64,000 bases of DNA from Acidobacteriota bacterium (GTDB taxonomy: Bacteria > Acidobacteriota > Terriglobia > 2-12-FULL-54-10): positions 1 to 64,000 of the forward strand of contig JACPPJ010000023.1 of NCBI GenBank assembly GCA_016191085.1, given 5' to 3'. A model generated the notes under the pieces. The model did not search any database and was not told the DNA's origin. It was given only the letters and a program-made list of their open reading frames with translations. A program made the translations under genes and the position numbers. This document shows, piece after piece, positions 53,388 to 62,941 of the stretch. Position 1 is the first letter of the stretch. Each line of letters begins with the position of its first letter.

Positions 53388-56243
53388 TTAACCCTTGCCG
53401 ATCAGCACATACGGCGCCCAATAATAAGGATGAGGCCGCGTCTGACGCAGTTCGTTGACGGCATTCCGCAGCGCCAAGCTCTTGTCAGGAGTACGCCTAA
53501 GCTCGCGGTAAAACATCTTCATAAAATCGGCTGTCGTGCGGTCATGTACGTCCCACAGCGTCAACAGCAGAGTTTGCGCGCCTGACTGAAGCAGGCCGCG
53601 GACAAGTCCCAACAACTCATCGCCCGCCGCCACGATGCTGAGGCCCGTGCTGCACCCGCTTAGGGTCGCTAACTCCACCGGCATGTTCAGATGATGCAGG
53701 TCGTAGAGCGTCAGATGCGAATCGCCGAGGCGAACTGAGGAGAACATGGGGTTGTCGGCGCGGAAGCGACCATGAGTCGCGATGTGAACAATCCGGCTAC
53801 GAGGCGCTTTTTCCCGCAGAACGCTCTCGGTGGCGCTTGCGCCTACGAAAGTTTCCGGCTGTGGAAGTTCATCGGCGACGTACTGCACCTCTTCACGGAT
53901 GAACGGCGCCTGCTCATTGGGAATGCCTAACACCAGCGAAGAGCCGCTTCTATTCACTTGCACCTCTTGGGAAAGCGCATAAATGCTGGCGCTCGGAGCG
54001 TAACTGATGAGAAAAGAATCCAGCAAATATTGATTGCCGTCGAAGAGCGCATGAAACGGCAAATAGTGCAGCAGGCCATGAGGCGAAATGATCAAGCGGG
54101 TTCCGCGCAATTGCGGGCGTATGGGCGCGATCAACATCTCATATAGTTCCCGCAGGTGCCGCTGGGTGGAAGCCAGCAGCAATTCTCCGCACGCTTCCAG
54201 GTACTCCGGCGCCAGACGGAATTTTGCTAGTTGAAATTGGAGCAGTTCCAGAGCGCTTCTGAGTTTGGGCTGTTCGAGGAGCGGAACAATCTCCAGATGC
54301 TGCGCAGTAAGCACCGCTGCGATGATTTGCTGATCTAAGCGGAAGAATTCTACCAGGCTGGCATCGGCGCCCAGCCACATGCGGATGGATTCTACGTTGA
54401 CCGGATGGGGCGCCGGAACACGGCCGGGATGTGATGTCGCCGCAGGCAACTCTCTCATCGTGCGCAGCAACTTTTTTTCATGTTCTTGCGCCTCCATGCG
54501 GAGTTCCTCGACTTTTCGCGGCGACGCGGCTTCCTGATTTACTTCCTCCAACTCGATGCGATGGTAGTACCAGTTCAATTCCTGTCGCAGGTTCTTGATA
54601 TTCTGCAATAACTCGCTTTGTCCGTTCTGTTCGGGCGATGATGAACCCGAATGCTCCGAAAGGATGTCGCGAAGACTCCTGGATTTGGCCTGTTCTATAA
54701 ACTCAAACGCCCGTGCCGAATCGCCCCCAGCCAGCGCCAGGCGCACCAGTCCCTCATAGACGTCAAGCTTATTCGTCATGAAGGCGATTTTTAGTTCTTC
54801 GCCGCGCAGAACGCTGCGGAGGCTTTCCATCTCCGAACGCGCCGCTTGGTACCAGTCGGCGGCCTCCTGATCTTGACCGGCGGCCTCCGCAATCTGCCCC
54901 ATAAGGAAATAGGCCTGGTAAGCCAGATGAGAGGCGTCGAGATTTCCCAGGACGCTCATCGCCTTTGCACACGCAACGCGGGCGGCGTCCAATTCATTTG
55001 TACAGACGAAAAGGCCCGCCTGCAGCAATTGACAGATGACCTGTTTACTCGGTAGCTTGTGCGTTTCAAAAAAATCCAATGCCCCTCCGCAAAGCTTCTG
55101 AGCTTCCTCGCAGCGGCGCTCACGGTAAAGCACCAGGGCCTGATACAAATCAACCAGAAAGGGCCAGACCTGGTGGTTTTCTTTTTCGAAAATCTCTTTG
55201 GCCTGCGCGAAGAGCTCGAGGGCGCGCGATGTGTTGCCTTGCTGGCCGAGGGCGATGGCAAGATTGGCGACGGACCGTGCAGCCTCGTACCTCATTCCGA
55301 GCGCTTTAAACTGCGCGAAGGCTTCTTGCGCCATTTCTGCGGCTTCGTTGCTCAGATTCAATTCAAGGTAGATTTCAGACTGGTCGAGATTGCAGAGCGC
55401 GCTGTGGTAGGAATCGCCGGTATTGCGGCTGGCTTCGCGCGCAGCCTGGAGCATTTCCAGAGCTCGGTTATACTCGCCTCTCAGATAATGCAGGTATGCG
55501 ATATTGTAGTCAGCCTGGGCCACCAAAGCAGGCATGCCATGTTCCCGGCAAAAGGCACGCGCGCGTTCGTATGTATCGAGTGCCCTTTGAAAATCGTTCA
55601 GATTGATGAGGCATACCGCCATGTTGTGGAGAGCGACACCGATCGCTTCCGCATCTTTGAACTCCACTGCTTTCTGGTAGGCGCGCTCGTACATCGCCTC
55701 AGCTTCGGCAAAACGGTCTTGCCGGTGATAAATGTTGGCGACGTTCAGCTCCAGGCGGGCCAATCGCAAGCCGTCACCGGAGTCCGTAAAAATCTGGCGC
55801 GCCCGCTCCGCTCCCTGCAGCGCCCGCTCGTATTCGCCCAAACGGATTAAGGGTTGAATCGACGAACTGATGGTGCGGCCGATCTCAGTGCAGTTGTTTG
55901 TACTCTGGAAAAGGGAAATTGCCTGGTCGTAAAGCTCCACTGCTTCCTTATTATGGTTCAGAAACCACAGAGCATTCGCCTTGGCACGAAGTGCGCGAGC
56001 TTTCGAGTCCGTCGTGCCGATCTCGTCGGCCACCACCAAAGCAGCATCGGCGATCCGCAGGCTCTCCTGCGCGTTTACCCTAAGATTCTCTCGCGCGACC
56101 TCAGCGAGCTTTTCTACCAGGTCGGGTGGAAGCAGGCTGCGGTGACGGCTTAAGAACCCTCTCAGGCTCACAGTATCCGTCGCCTTAATTAGTTCCTCGA
56201 CCAGTTTTTCACGCGGAACTTCCACGTTGAAATCGCTGGTCAT
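53388..56243 (-). CDS. TPR-CHAT protein (caspase-like protease)
   Basis: 951 residues from the ATG at 56243, which overlaps the sigma-factor stop (TGATG); a TTG one codon earlier is possible. Residues about 1-500 are TPR units (RAFEFIEQAKSR, RALDTYERARAF). A coiled coil follows (about 560-610). The CHAT domain (about 640-951) has the catalytic His824 in HIATHGRF and Cys864 in LSGCSTG, and the ending WAPYVLIG. CHAT proteases are activated by partner binding at the TPRs. Coupling to a sigma factor and a subtilase suggests a proteolytic response circuit. Confidence 0.94.
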   Translation of the reverse strand: MTSDFNVEVPREKLVEELIKATDTVSLRGFLSRHRSLLPPDLVEKLAEVARENLRVNAQESLRIADAALVVADEIGTTDSKARALRAKANALWFLNHNKEAVELYDQAISLFQSTNNCTEIGRTISSSIQPLIRLGEYERALQGAERARQIFTDSGDGLRLARLELNVANIYHRQDRFAEAEAMYERAYQKAVEFKDAEAIGVALHNMAVCLINLNDFQRALDTYERARAFCREHGMPALVAQADYNIAYLHYLRGEYNRALEMLQAAREASRNTGDSYHSALCNLDQSEIYLELNLSNEAAEMAQEAFAQFKALGMRYEAARSVANLAIALGQQGNTSRALELFAQAKEIFEKENHQVWPFLVDLYQALVLYRERRCEEAQKLCGGALDFFETHKLPSKQVICQLLQAGLFVCTNELDAARVACAKAMSVLGNLDASHLAYQAYFLMGQIAEAAGQDQEAADWYQAARSEMESLRSVLRGEELKIAFMTNKLDVYEGLVRLALAGGDSARAFEFIEQAKSRSLRDILSEHSGSSSPEQNGQSELLQNIKNLRQELNWYYHRIELEEVNQEAASPRKVEELRMEAQEHEKKLLRTMRELPAATSHPGRVPAPHPVNVESIRMWLGADASLVEFFRLDQQIIAAVLTAQHLEIVPLLEQPKLRSALELLQFQLAKFRLAPEYLEACGELLLASTQRHLRELYEMLIAPIRPQLRGTRLIISPHGLLHYLPFHALFDGNQYLLDSFLISYAPSASIYALSQEVQVNRSGSSLVLGIPNEQAPFIREEVQYVADELPQPETFVGASATESVLREKAPRSRIVHIATHGRFRADNPMFSSVRLGDSHLTLYDLHHLNMPVELATLSGCSTGLSIVAAGDELLGLVRGLLQSGAQTLLLTLWDVHDRTTADFMKMFYRELRRTPDKSLALRNAVNELRQTRPHPYYWAPYVLIGKG

Positions 56244-56839
56244 CAAAAACCCGCCTTTTCAAGCAACATGCGCAAACGTTGCAGGCACCTGCGACGTATG
56301 AACCCCATCGAACCCTTGGCTATGCCCAGGCTGGCCGCTACTTGCTGGTACGGCCGTGGGGGATTTTCGTAAAACAACGATTTGACCAATTGACGGCACC
56401 GCGCCGACACCTGTTCCAGAGCATGCCGGAGCATTTGTTCGCGCTCGACCTGTTGAATGAGCTCTTCGGGCGTTTTTGTGACTTCTTCGGTCAACGTTGT
56501 TTTTGCTTCCGAAACGTCGGTGATGACTTGACGCTGCTGCTGACGTTTCACCTCAATGCATTTGTGTGAGGTCACCTGGATCAACCACGACGTAAGAGCG
56601 CGTGGCTCACGCAAACGGTGCAGCTCCGTAAGTAAATCCACTATAACAGATTGGAAAATGTCGGCGGCGTCTTCTTGCGAGAGATGGAACCGGATAGGAA
56701 TCGAAAATATAAGGTTCTTGTATCGATCTACCAGTGCATTCCACGCCCCCTGGTTGCCGTGGAGACACTCCCGGACCAGCCGCGGTTCGGACCAACGAAT
56801 TTGTTCCGCGTCAGACGGGGCTACCGTTTTTGCTGCCAT
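56243..56839 (-). CDS. ECF-like RNA polymerase sigma factor
   Basis: 198 residues. Region 2 reads LVRECLHGNQGAWNALVDRY and EDAADIFQSVIVDLL; region 4 reads ARCRQLVKSLFYENPPRPYQ and VAASLGIAKGSMGFIRRRCL with its helix-turn-helix. No region 3 is present, as in ECF types. It is the first gene of the minus-strand cluster and its stop overlaps the CHAT start. The downstream zinc-finger protein is a plausible anti-sigma factor. No autoregulatory promoter could be assigned. Confidence 0.92.
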   Translation of the reverse strand: MAAKTVAPSDAEQIRWSEPRLVRECLHGNQGAWNALVDRYKNLIFSIPIRFHLSQEDAADIFQSVIVDLLTELHRLREPRALTSWLIQVTSHKCIEVKRQQQRQVITDVSEAKTTLTEEVTKTPEELIQQVEREQMLRHALEQVSARCRQLVKSLFYENPPRPYQQVAASLGIAKGSMGFIRRRCLQRLRMLLEKAGF

Positions 56840-57320
56840 GTGCTCGCCGAAAAGCTCATCGGGGCGATCTTCCGCTCTGTGGAACAGGTATAGAACGGCT
56901 TGGCTGGGCTAGTAAGTCCAGCCGCGGGGGATGGCTTTTTAGATGCGAGAGCCGGTTTGGCCGATATCATGACCCCCGGCCGACATCGGAAACTACGTCG
57001 CGGTTATTAATTGGATTTTTTGGCTTGTTTTTCGCAAAGCCCAAACGCAACTAACTGATACCGCGACGTTTCTCGGATGCTTGGGTACCGGAATACGTTC
57101 TCAGGCTCATCAGCACTTCTGGCGGCGTCTCCCTTCGCGAGGCGCAGCACTGCCCCTGCATCATTGCCCACCTCCTCCTCAGATCTCACAATTGAAGATT
57201 TGAACACAAGAACTTCATTTAGCCAATCGTGAATCAGCGTAAATCGTCAATTTATGCGGCGCTGTTTGACTCCTGCGATTTATTGCACCTACACTGTGCA
57301 AGAAACCTCCAGGAGGAATC
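56840..57320. other. Divergent spacer upstream of the sigma operon
   Basis: About 480 bases between the sigma factor (minus) and GlcG-like gene (plus). It must hold both promoters. The plus side has no clear boxes. A short frame with a strong ribosome-binding site on the minus strand is listed separately. Confidence 0.4.
57051..57164 (-). CDS. Possible 37-residue leader peptide upstream of the sigma gene
   Basis: Two adjacent ATGs at 57159-57164 follow a very strong GAGGAGGAGG site. The frame MMQGQCCASRRETPPEV continues for 37 codons to a stop at 57051. It has a Cys pair and is basic, and does not match anything I know. It is 210 bases upstream of the sigma factor on the same strand and might be an upstream peptide or chance. 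Confidence 0.3.
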   Translation of the reverse strand: MMQGQCCASRRETPPEVLMSLRTYSGTQASEKRRGIS

Positions 57321-57737
57321 ATGGCGAATACTATTGCTCATCAGACGATCACAGAAGAGGCGGCGCACAAGATGATCGCCGCCGCGGAGAAGAAGGCTCA
57401 GGAACTGAAGAAGGCCATGGTTATCGCGATCTGCGATGAGGCCGGAAACCTGAAAGCATTTTCACGCATGGACGGGGCACCGTTGCTCAGCGTGCAGATC
57501 GCCCAGGACAAAGCCTACACCGCGATCAGCTTCGGCATCGCCACGCATCAGTGGTTTGAGTTCATCAAAAACGATCCGCCGCTGCTGCACGGCATCGTGC
57601 ACACGGCTCGCCTGGTTGTGTTCGGCGGCGGTTACCCCATCGAGGTCAACGGGCAAGTGGTCGGCGGCATCGGGGTCAGCGGCGGACATTACTCAGAAGA
57701 CATGCAATGCGCCGAGGAGGCATTGAAGGCGCTGTAA
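57321..57737 (+). CDS. GlcG/HbpS-family heme-binding-like protein
   Basis: 138 residues with CAGGAGG before the ATG. The fold signature is clear: KMIAAAEKKAQELKKAMVIA, DEAGNLKAFSRMDGAPLLSV, DKAYTAISFG and GGYPIEVNGQVVGGIGVSGG. Family members include HbpS, which binds heme and senses oxidative stress, and GlcG of unknown role. There is no signal peptide. It stands alone between the sigma operon (divergent) and the response regulator (convergent). Confidence 0.88.
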   Translation: MANTIAHQTITEEAAHKMIAAAEKKAQELKKAMVIAICDEAGNLKAFSRMDGAPLLSVQIAQDKAYTAISFGIATHQWFEFIKNDPPLLHGIVHTARLVVFGGGYPIEVNGQVVGGIGVSGGHYSEDMQCAEEALKAL

Positions 57738-57833
57738 TGAAGCGAAAGGCAGTCGGTAGCCACGACGAGTTCGTCGTGGGCTTTTGATTGCGAACCCCAC
57801 GGCGAGAATGACGCTCGGGGGGCTACCCTGAAC

Positions 57834-59210
57834 TCAAATGCCGTACTTGCTGGCGTAATGGCGGAATGAGCGGTAGCTCATTTTCAGCAGATCTGCGGCG
57901 CGCGTGCGAACTCCTTTCGCGCGAATGAGAGCGGCCTCCAGCAGATTGCGCTCAATCTCCTGGATGTGTTTCTCCAGGTCGATGCCATCTTCGGGCAAAT
58001 CAATCAACGACAGCGCTCCCGTGCGCGGCTCCAGGCCGCCGATGACGCGCTCGGGAAGCGAGTTCGGCGAGATTTCGGAGCCTTTTTCTAAAGCGACTGC
58101 GCGTTCAATAGCGTGTTCCATCTCACGGACGTTACCAGGCCAGGGGTATTTTTCCATCAACCGGATGGTTTCGGGCGCGACGCAGCGAATCGTTTTTCCC
58201 ATCTGCTGGTTGAATTTTTCCAGGAAGTGAAACGCCAGCAGCGGAATGTCGCTGGGACGTTTGCGCAGCGGCGGAATGTGAATCGGAATAACGCTGATGC
58301 GATAGTAAAGATCTTCGCGAAACTGCTTCTGCTGAACCATGTTCTGCAGGTCGCGATTGGACGCAGCGAGCAGGCGCACGTCCACCTCGATCTCCTCGTT
58401 CCCTCCCACCGGCCGGATCTTACGCTCCTGTACTGCCCGCAGCAATTTCACTTGCATGGGTAGACTCATCTCGCCGATCTCGTCCAGAAAGAGCGTTCCA
58501 CAGGATGAGTACTCGAACAAACCCTTCTTGTTCGAATTGGCTCCGGTGAACGCGCCCTTCCTATATCCGAACAGTTCGCTTTCAAGAAGCGTTTCCTGAA
58601 ACGCGCTGCAGTTGATGGACACGAACGGCTTGTCGCACCGCTGGCTGCGCGAGTGAATGGCGCGCGCGACGAGTTCCTTGCCAGTGCCGCTTTCCCCTAG
58701 AATCAGAACCGTGCTCTGCGTGGGAGCCACGCTCTCAATCAACTCAAACAGGGCCTTCATCGGCGGGCTCTGACCTACGATGTTGTCGAGCCCCCCTTGC
58801 TTCTTCAGCTCTCTTTTCAGGGTAACGTTTTCAGCTTTGATCTGACTGGTCTCGAGGGCGCGGTCGATAGCCACTTTCAGTTCTTCGAGATATTGCGACG
58901 GGTTTTTGATGATGTAATCGAACGCCCCCATCTTGACCGCCTGCATGGCGGTCTCGAGCTCCCCGTAGCCGGTCAACAGGATCACCAAGGTATCGGGGTG
59001 CGCGTTGCGGACGTGCTGCAAAAGCTCCAAGCCGCTGGCCTGCGGCATTTTTATATCGGAGACGACGATGTCGTAGATCTTCGATTGCAATTTTTGGCGC
59101 GCCGCAGCCACGGTTTGCACCGTCTCCACGCTGTGGCCATCTTTGCGAAATGCAATTTCGAGCACCTCGCAAATGGAGCGTTCGTCGTCAACAATCAGGA
59201 GATTTGCCAT
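57834..59210 (-). CDS. NtrC/PilR-type sigma-54 response regulator
   Basis: 458 residues: receiver (1-120; VDDERS, acceptor Asp in IVVSDIKMPQASG), AAA+ domain (about 140-380) with GESGTGKELVARAIH, GAFTGA (the sigma-54 contact loop) and GTLFLDEIGEM, and a Fis-type helix-turn-helix at the C-terminus (AALIRAKGVRTRAADLLKMS). It opens sigma-54 promoters when phosphorylated. It starts 18 bases after the kinase gene stop, so the two are a cognate pair. Resemblance to PilR suggests pilus-type targets, not shown here. Confidence 0.95.
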   Translation of the reverse strand: MANLLIVDDERSICEVLEIAFRKDGHSVETVQTVAAARQKLQSKIYDIVVSDIKMPQASGLELLQHVRNAHPDTLVILLTGYGELETAMQAVKMGAFDYIIKNPSQYLEELKVAIDRALETSQIKAENVTLKRELKKQGGLDNIVGQSPPMKALFELIESVAPTQSTVLILGESGTGKELVARAIHSRSQRCDKPFVSINCSAFQETLLESELFGYRKGAFTGANSNKKGLFEYSSCGTLFLDEIGEMSLPMQVKLLRAVQERKIRPVGGNEEIEVDVRLLAASNRDLQNMVQQKQFREDLYYRISVIPIHIPPLRKRPSDIPLLAFHFLEKFNQQMGKTIRCVAPETIRLMEKYPWPGNVREMEHAIERAVALEKGSEISPNSLPERVIGGLEPRTGALSLIDLPEDGIDLEKHIQEIERNLLEAALIRAKGVRTRAADLLKMSYRSFRHYASKYGI

Positions 59211-59228
59211 ATGTGATTCGCACGCTGC

Positions 59229-60875
59229 TCAGGGCTGCGCAACTCTGGGAACCTTGATCGGCTGCTGATCTTTGGGTTGCAACGGGGCGGCCAGAGGCAG
59301 TTCGATTCGGAATACGCATCCCTGTCTCGTGGACTCCGCTTGAATGCTCCCTTTGTGCGCCTGCACGATCTGGTACACAATTGCCAGGCCGAGGCCAGTT
59401 CCTCCCTCAAAATCCGATTGGAAGGGCTCGAATAGTTTTTCCGCCTGGCGCGGTGTCAAGCCGGCGCCGGTGTCTCGAAACAATAATTCGACATGATCCT
59501 TCTGCGGCTTCACCTGAACTGAGAGAGTTCCGCCCTGGGGCATAGCTTTCAGCGCGTTGTCGCCGAGGTTCCAGAAGACCTGACGGATCCGGTTCGCATC
59601 CACGGAAGCCAATACCGGCGTGCTTGGCACTTCCTTGATGACGCGGTAGCGGCGATCGAACTTGGGGTGATTGCGCAAGAGCGTGAGCGTCTCTTCCAGA
59701 ATCTCACTGAGATTTACCACCGCGAACTCGAACTTCATCTCGCGCGAGTACTGCAGAAAATCGTTGATGATAGTGTTGAGCCGTTCCGACTCTTTCATGA
59801 CGATCTTGATGAGCCGCTGTTCTTGTGCTTCGCCCCCAACCATTCCGGAGAAAAGCTTAACGGAACCCGCGATGGAAGCCAAGGGGTTGCGGATTTCATG
59901 CGCGATGGCAGCGGCCATGCGCCCGATCGCAGCCATACGGTCCTGAAGCTGTATCTCGCGCTCGAGCTGCTTCATCTGGGTGACGTCCTGGAAATTGTAG
60001 ACGTATCCCACGGTTTGTGCATTACGGGTCAGCGGGCTTACCGTGAGCCCTAGGTATTTTTTCTGTTCGTTATCATCGCTCCAGACGACCTCCCGGCGCA
60101 CACTGGACAGGCCGCCAAATGGTTGCAGCGCCGCTTGCGGAAACAGGGATTGTATCGGCCTGTGGCGCAGTGATCCTGCAGGCAAACCGAGGATCTCGCC
60201 TGCAGCCGAATTCGACAGCAAAATGTGCCCATTCAGATCCGTAGTGATTAGCCCGCTGCGCAGGCTCTCGATGATGTCCTGGTTCAGGGCTTGCAAATCT
60301 TTCAGCTCGACGCCCGTCTGGCGAAGAGTTTCGGCGAGCTTGCTGCCGAGGTGCGCCACTGCCAGAAATGCAACCAAGTTGGCAGCGATCTTTAACTGCA
60401 GCTCTTTCAGGTCCGGACGCACCAGACCGTAGAAGGGGACCAGATCGAAGTAAGGCAGCTCCAGCACGATGCCCGCATAGATAAACGATACGCAGGCCAT
60501 CAGGTAAGCGCCACCGCGCGGCAAGATGACACTCGCCACCCATACCGTGAGTGGATATAGCAGGTAAAAGTAGCTGTCCAGGCCCCCCGTGAAGTACACC
60601 ACGAGTGAAACCAAGATGAGGTCCAGCACCACCTGCATGTACGATTGCGTAACATAGTCGGTGCTGATCTTGAGCAGCACGTAATAGATCAAATCCAGCA
60701 CGCACCAGATCACCAGGACGGCGAGGAAGAACTTCATCGGAACCTGCACGACGGTCAAATTCTGGAAACGTGCATATTGCTGAACAGACAATTCGATTCC
60801 CAACAGGAAACTGATCGTCACGATGCGAACGCGCATCAGCCAGGAAAGCCGTTGCCGCTGGTCTTCAAATACCAA
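59229..60875 (-). CDS. PilS-like membrane histidine kinase
   Basis: 548 residues from a TTG at 60875, chosen because GAGAGGTAG lies just upstream; a longer frame from 61031 reads like non-coding sequence. About six membrane helices (20-200) resemble the PilS sensor. A PAS domain (SLRSGLITTDLNGHILLSNS) and the H-box AAAIAHEIRNPLASIAGSVK follow, then N, G1 and G2 boxes (FWNLGDNALKAM, RDTGAGL, GGTGLGLAIVYQIV). It phosphorylates the adjacent NtrC-type regulator. Confidence 0.93.
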   Translation of the reverse strand: MVFEDQRQRLSWLMRVRIVTISFLLGIELSVQQYARFQNLTVVQVPMKFFLAVLVIWCVLDLIYYVLLKISTDYVTQSYMQVVLDLILVSLVVYFTGGLDSYFYLLYPLTVWVASVILPRGGAYLMACVSFIYAGIVLELPYFDLVPFYGLVRPDLKELQLKIAANLVAFLAVAHLGSKLAETLRQTGVELKDLQALNQDIIESLRSGLITTDLNGHILLSNSAAGEILGLPAGSLRHRPIQSLFPQAALQPFGGLSSVRREVVWSDDNEQKKYLGLTVSPLTRNAQTVGYVYNFQDVTQMKQLEREIQLQDRMAAIGRMAAAIAHEIRNPLASIAGSVKLFSGMVGGEAQEQRLIKIVMKESERLNTIINDFLQYSREMKFEFAVVNLSEILEETLTLLRNHPKFDRRYRVIKEVPSTPVLASVDANRIRQVFWNLGDNALKAMPQGGTLSVQVKPQKDHVELLFRDTGAGLTPRQAEKLFEPFQSDFEGGTGLGLAIVYQIVQAHKGSIQAESTRQGCVFRIELPLAAPLQPKDQQPIKVPRVAQP

Positions 60876-61058
60876 GTAAGCTACCTCTCTAGGATTGGCG
60901 CGTTGACCGAAATGGGCACAAGGGCGCCGCTGCGAATGTAATCCCAAATGCCATGCGAGAGCAACGCTGATGTGCAGTTCATGTGCTGAGTGTATCTCAC
61001 TGGGAATGAGGTTGGGACATGCCGAGTGCACGGCACGACAACTCCGGCTGGGTGATCA

Positions 61059-62303
61059 CTAGGCGCTAATTGCGGGACGGGCGATCGCGGGCGTGATTTT
61101 AATGTGCAGCAGTAGCCCCAATAAAGCTATTCCAGCGAAGCTGGCACCGGCGTAGAAAGTTGCGGCAGCGCCGATGCGATCCCACAGCGCGCCTGCCACC
61201 ACACTTGCGACGAGCAGTACGACGCCGCTGACGAGATTGAACAGGCCGAAGGCGGTCCCACGCCGTCTTACCGGCGCGGTGTCTGCGACCAGGGCCGTAA
61301 GCAGTCCTTGGCTGAATCCCATATGCAATCCCCACAAGGAAATGCCCACCATCAGGCTCGCGGTGCCTGTGGCTGTGGCAAGGACGACGTCGGCGGCGAT
61401 CAGCGCAACTCCACTGACGGCCAATATGAAGCGGCGATCGATGCGATCGGAAAGATGACCGGCTGGGTACGACGACACGGCATAGATCGCGTTCATCACC
61501 ACCAGAACGAGCGGCACGTAAGCATTGTCGAGACCGAGGCTATTTGCCCTGAGTATCAGGAACGCTTCGCTGAACCGAGCCAGTGTGAATATTGCGCCCA
61601 CAGCCACGACAAACCAAAAAATTGACGGAAAATAACGCAACTCCTGCCAACGAAGGGGTCGTCGTGCTTTGTGCTGCGTGCGGGAATCAGAAGGCTCGTG
61701 CACAAAAAATGCAAGCAACGCAACTGAAACGAAGGCCGGCAGAACGGCAACCCAGAAGACGCTGCGGAAATCGCCTTCGAATGCCAGCATCAAGAATACG
61801 GCGGCGAGAGGGCCGGTGAAAGCGCCCACTGTATCGAGGCTCTGACGAAGCCCGTAGCTCGCTCCCCGCAAGTGCGGTGGTGTTAAATCGGCGACCAGAG
61901 CGTCTCGGGGCGCGCCTCGGACCCCCTTGCCGATTCGGTCTGTCAGCCGCGCGGCGAACACGATGCTGAACGAGTTCGCCAAAGGAAAAACCGGTTTCGT
62001 AAGCGCCGCCAAACCATATCCCAAAAGCGCCAACGGCTTGCGTTTACCCAGCCAGTCGCTCAGCATGCCCGAGAAAATCTTGAACACGTTTACGGTTGCT
62101 TCTGCAACGCCTTCAAGGACGCCCAGCGCTGTGGCGCTGGCGCCCAGTACCGATACCAGGAATACAGGCAATAGGCTATGGATCATCTCAGAAGAGATGT
62201 CCATGGACATGCTCACGAAGCCGAGCGCCCAAATGCTGCGGGGAATACTGCGAAGGCCTTGCAACGCCTGCGGGGTTGTCGGGGAATCCTCGAATCGAGC
62301 CAT
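61059..62303 (-). CDS. MFS transporter (major facilitator)
   Basis: 414 residues and about 12 membrane helices. The loop motif SDWLGKRKPLALLGYG lies between helices 2 and 3, and DRIGKGVRGAPRDALVAD follows helix 4, typical of DHA1-like drug or multisolute carriers. The opening SIWALGFVSMSMDISSEMIH is common in this subgroup. The substrate is unknown. It is a single gene with no nearby regulator of its own; the two-component pair is downstream on the same strand. Confidence 0.9.
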   Translation of the reverse strand: MARFEDSPTTPQALQGLRSIPRSIWALGFVSMSMDISSEMIHSLLPVFLVSVLGASATALGVLEGVAEATVNVFKIFSGMLSDWLGKRKPLALLGYGLAALTKPVFPLANSFSIVFAARLTDRIGKGVRGAPRDALVADLTPPHLRGASYGLRQSLDTVGAFTGPLAAVFLMLAFEGDFRSVFWVAVLPAFVSVALLAFFVHEPSDSRTQHKARRPLRWQELRYFPSIFWFVVAVGAIFTLARFSEAFLILRANSLGLDNAYVPLVLVVMNAIYAVSSYPAGHLSDRIDRRFILAVSGVALIAADVVLATATGTASLMVGISLWGLHMGFSQGLLTALVADTAPVRRRGTAFGLFNLVSGVVLLVASVVAGALWDRIGAAATFYAGASFAGIALLGLLLHIKITPAIARPAISA

Positions 62304-62340
62304 GTGAATGGTGATGGGCCTTATGACTTGAATGGGACAA

Positions 62341-62862
62341 TTATTGGTGCTTGGGTTTTCCAGGAAGGAACATAATTTGGCGAAATTTATCGCCTTCCCA
62401 CACTAAGTAGTACGTGTCCACCACTGTTAAATCGGAAAATTTTCGCGTGCTTCCGCGAACAATCACCAAGCGGCTATCAACGCGGTATTCTGTGTAAGAA
62501 ACCCCAATTGGACCTCCGGTGAATATCCAATATTCATATATATTCTTCGGATCAGTCCCATGTCCACCTAAGGGAGGTGGATAGACGACGCCAGTCTTCA
62601 GGTCGACGATTGCCCCCGCTGCACAGACACTTCCACAACCCCAGCCTGCAAACCGATAATGGCCAGCAAAGTCTGGACCTTGTTTAGCAGCCTCGCTGAG
62701 TTTCGTTTTAAACCACCGCGCACGCCGGTCTAGCTGCAATGGTGCTGCGGGACCCTGCCATTCCTCGGTAACACGATAATCTTCAAAGCGGGGCAATGGA
62801 CTCTGGGCGAACAAAAGAAAAGGGAAGCAAAGAGGGACTAATCGCAAACAGATTTTACGCAT
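62341..62862 (-). CDS. Secreted hypothetical protein
   Basis: 173 residues from the ATG at 62862; a Met ten codons earlier is possible. Signal peptide KICLRLVPLCFPFLLFAQSP. The body holds FAGHYRFAGWGCGSVCAAGA and IVDLKTGVVYPPPLGG, a pattern I know from uncharacterised exported proteins; the two Cys probably form a disulfide. It ends KFRQIMFLPG. No catalytic motif was recognised. It is upstream of the MFS gene with 38 bases between. Confidence 0.75.
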   Translation of the reverse strand: MRKICLRLVPLCFPFLLFAQSPLPRFEDYRVTEEWQGPAAPLQLDRRARWFKTKLSEAAKQGPDFAGHYRFAGWGCGSVCAAGAIVDLKTGVVYPPPLGGHGTDPKNIYEYWIFTGGPIGVSYTEYRVDSRLVIVRGSTRKFSDLTVVDTYYLVWEGDKFRQIMFLPGKPKHQ

Positions 62863-62941
62863 TTTTGTGAATACGTGTTGAAGTTCTGGCACACGTTGGA
62901 ATTATGCCACGGGCGTGATATTTTTCGGCTGCAAATTTATT

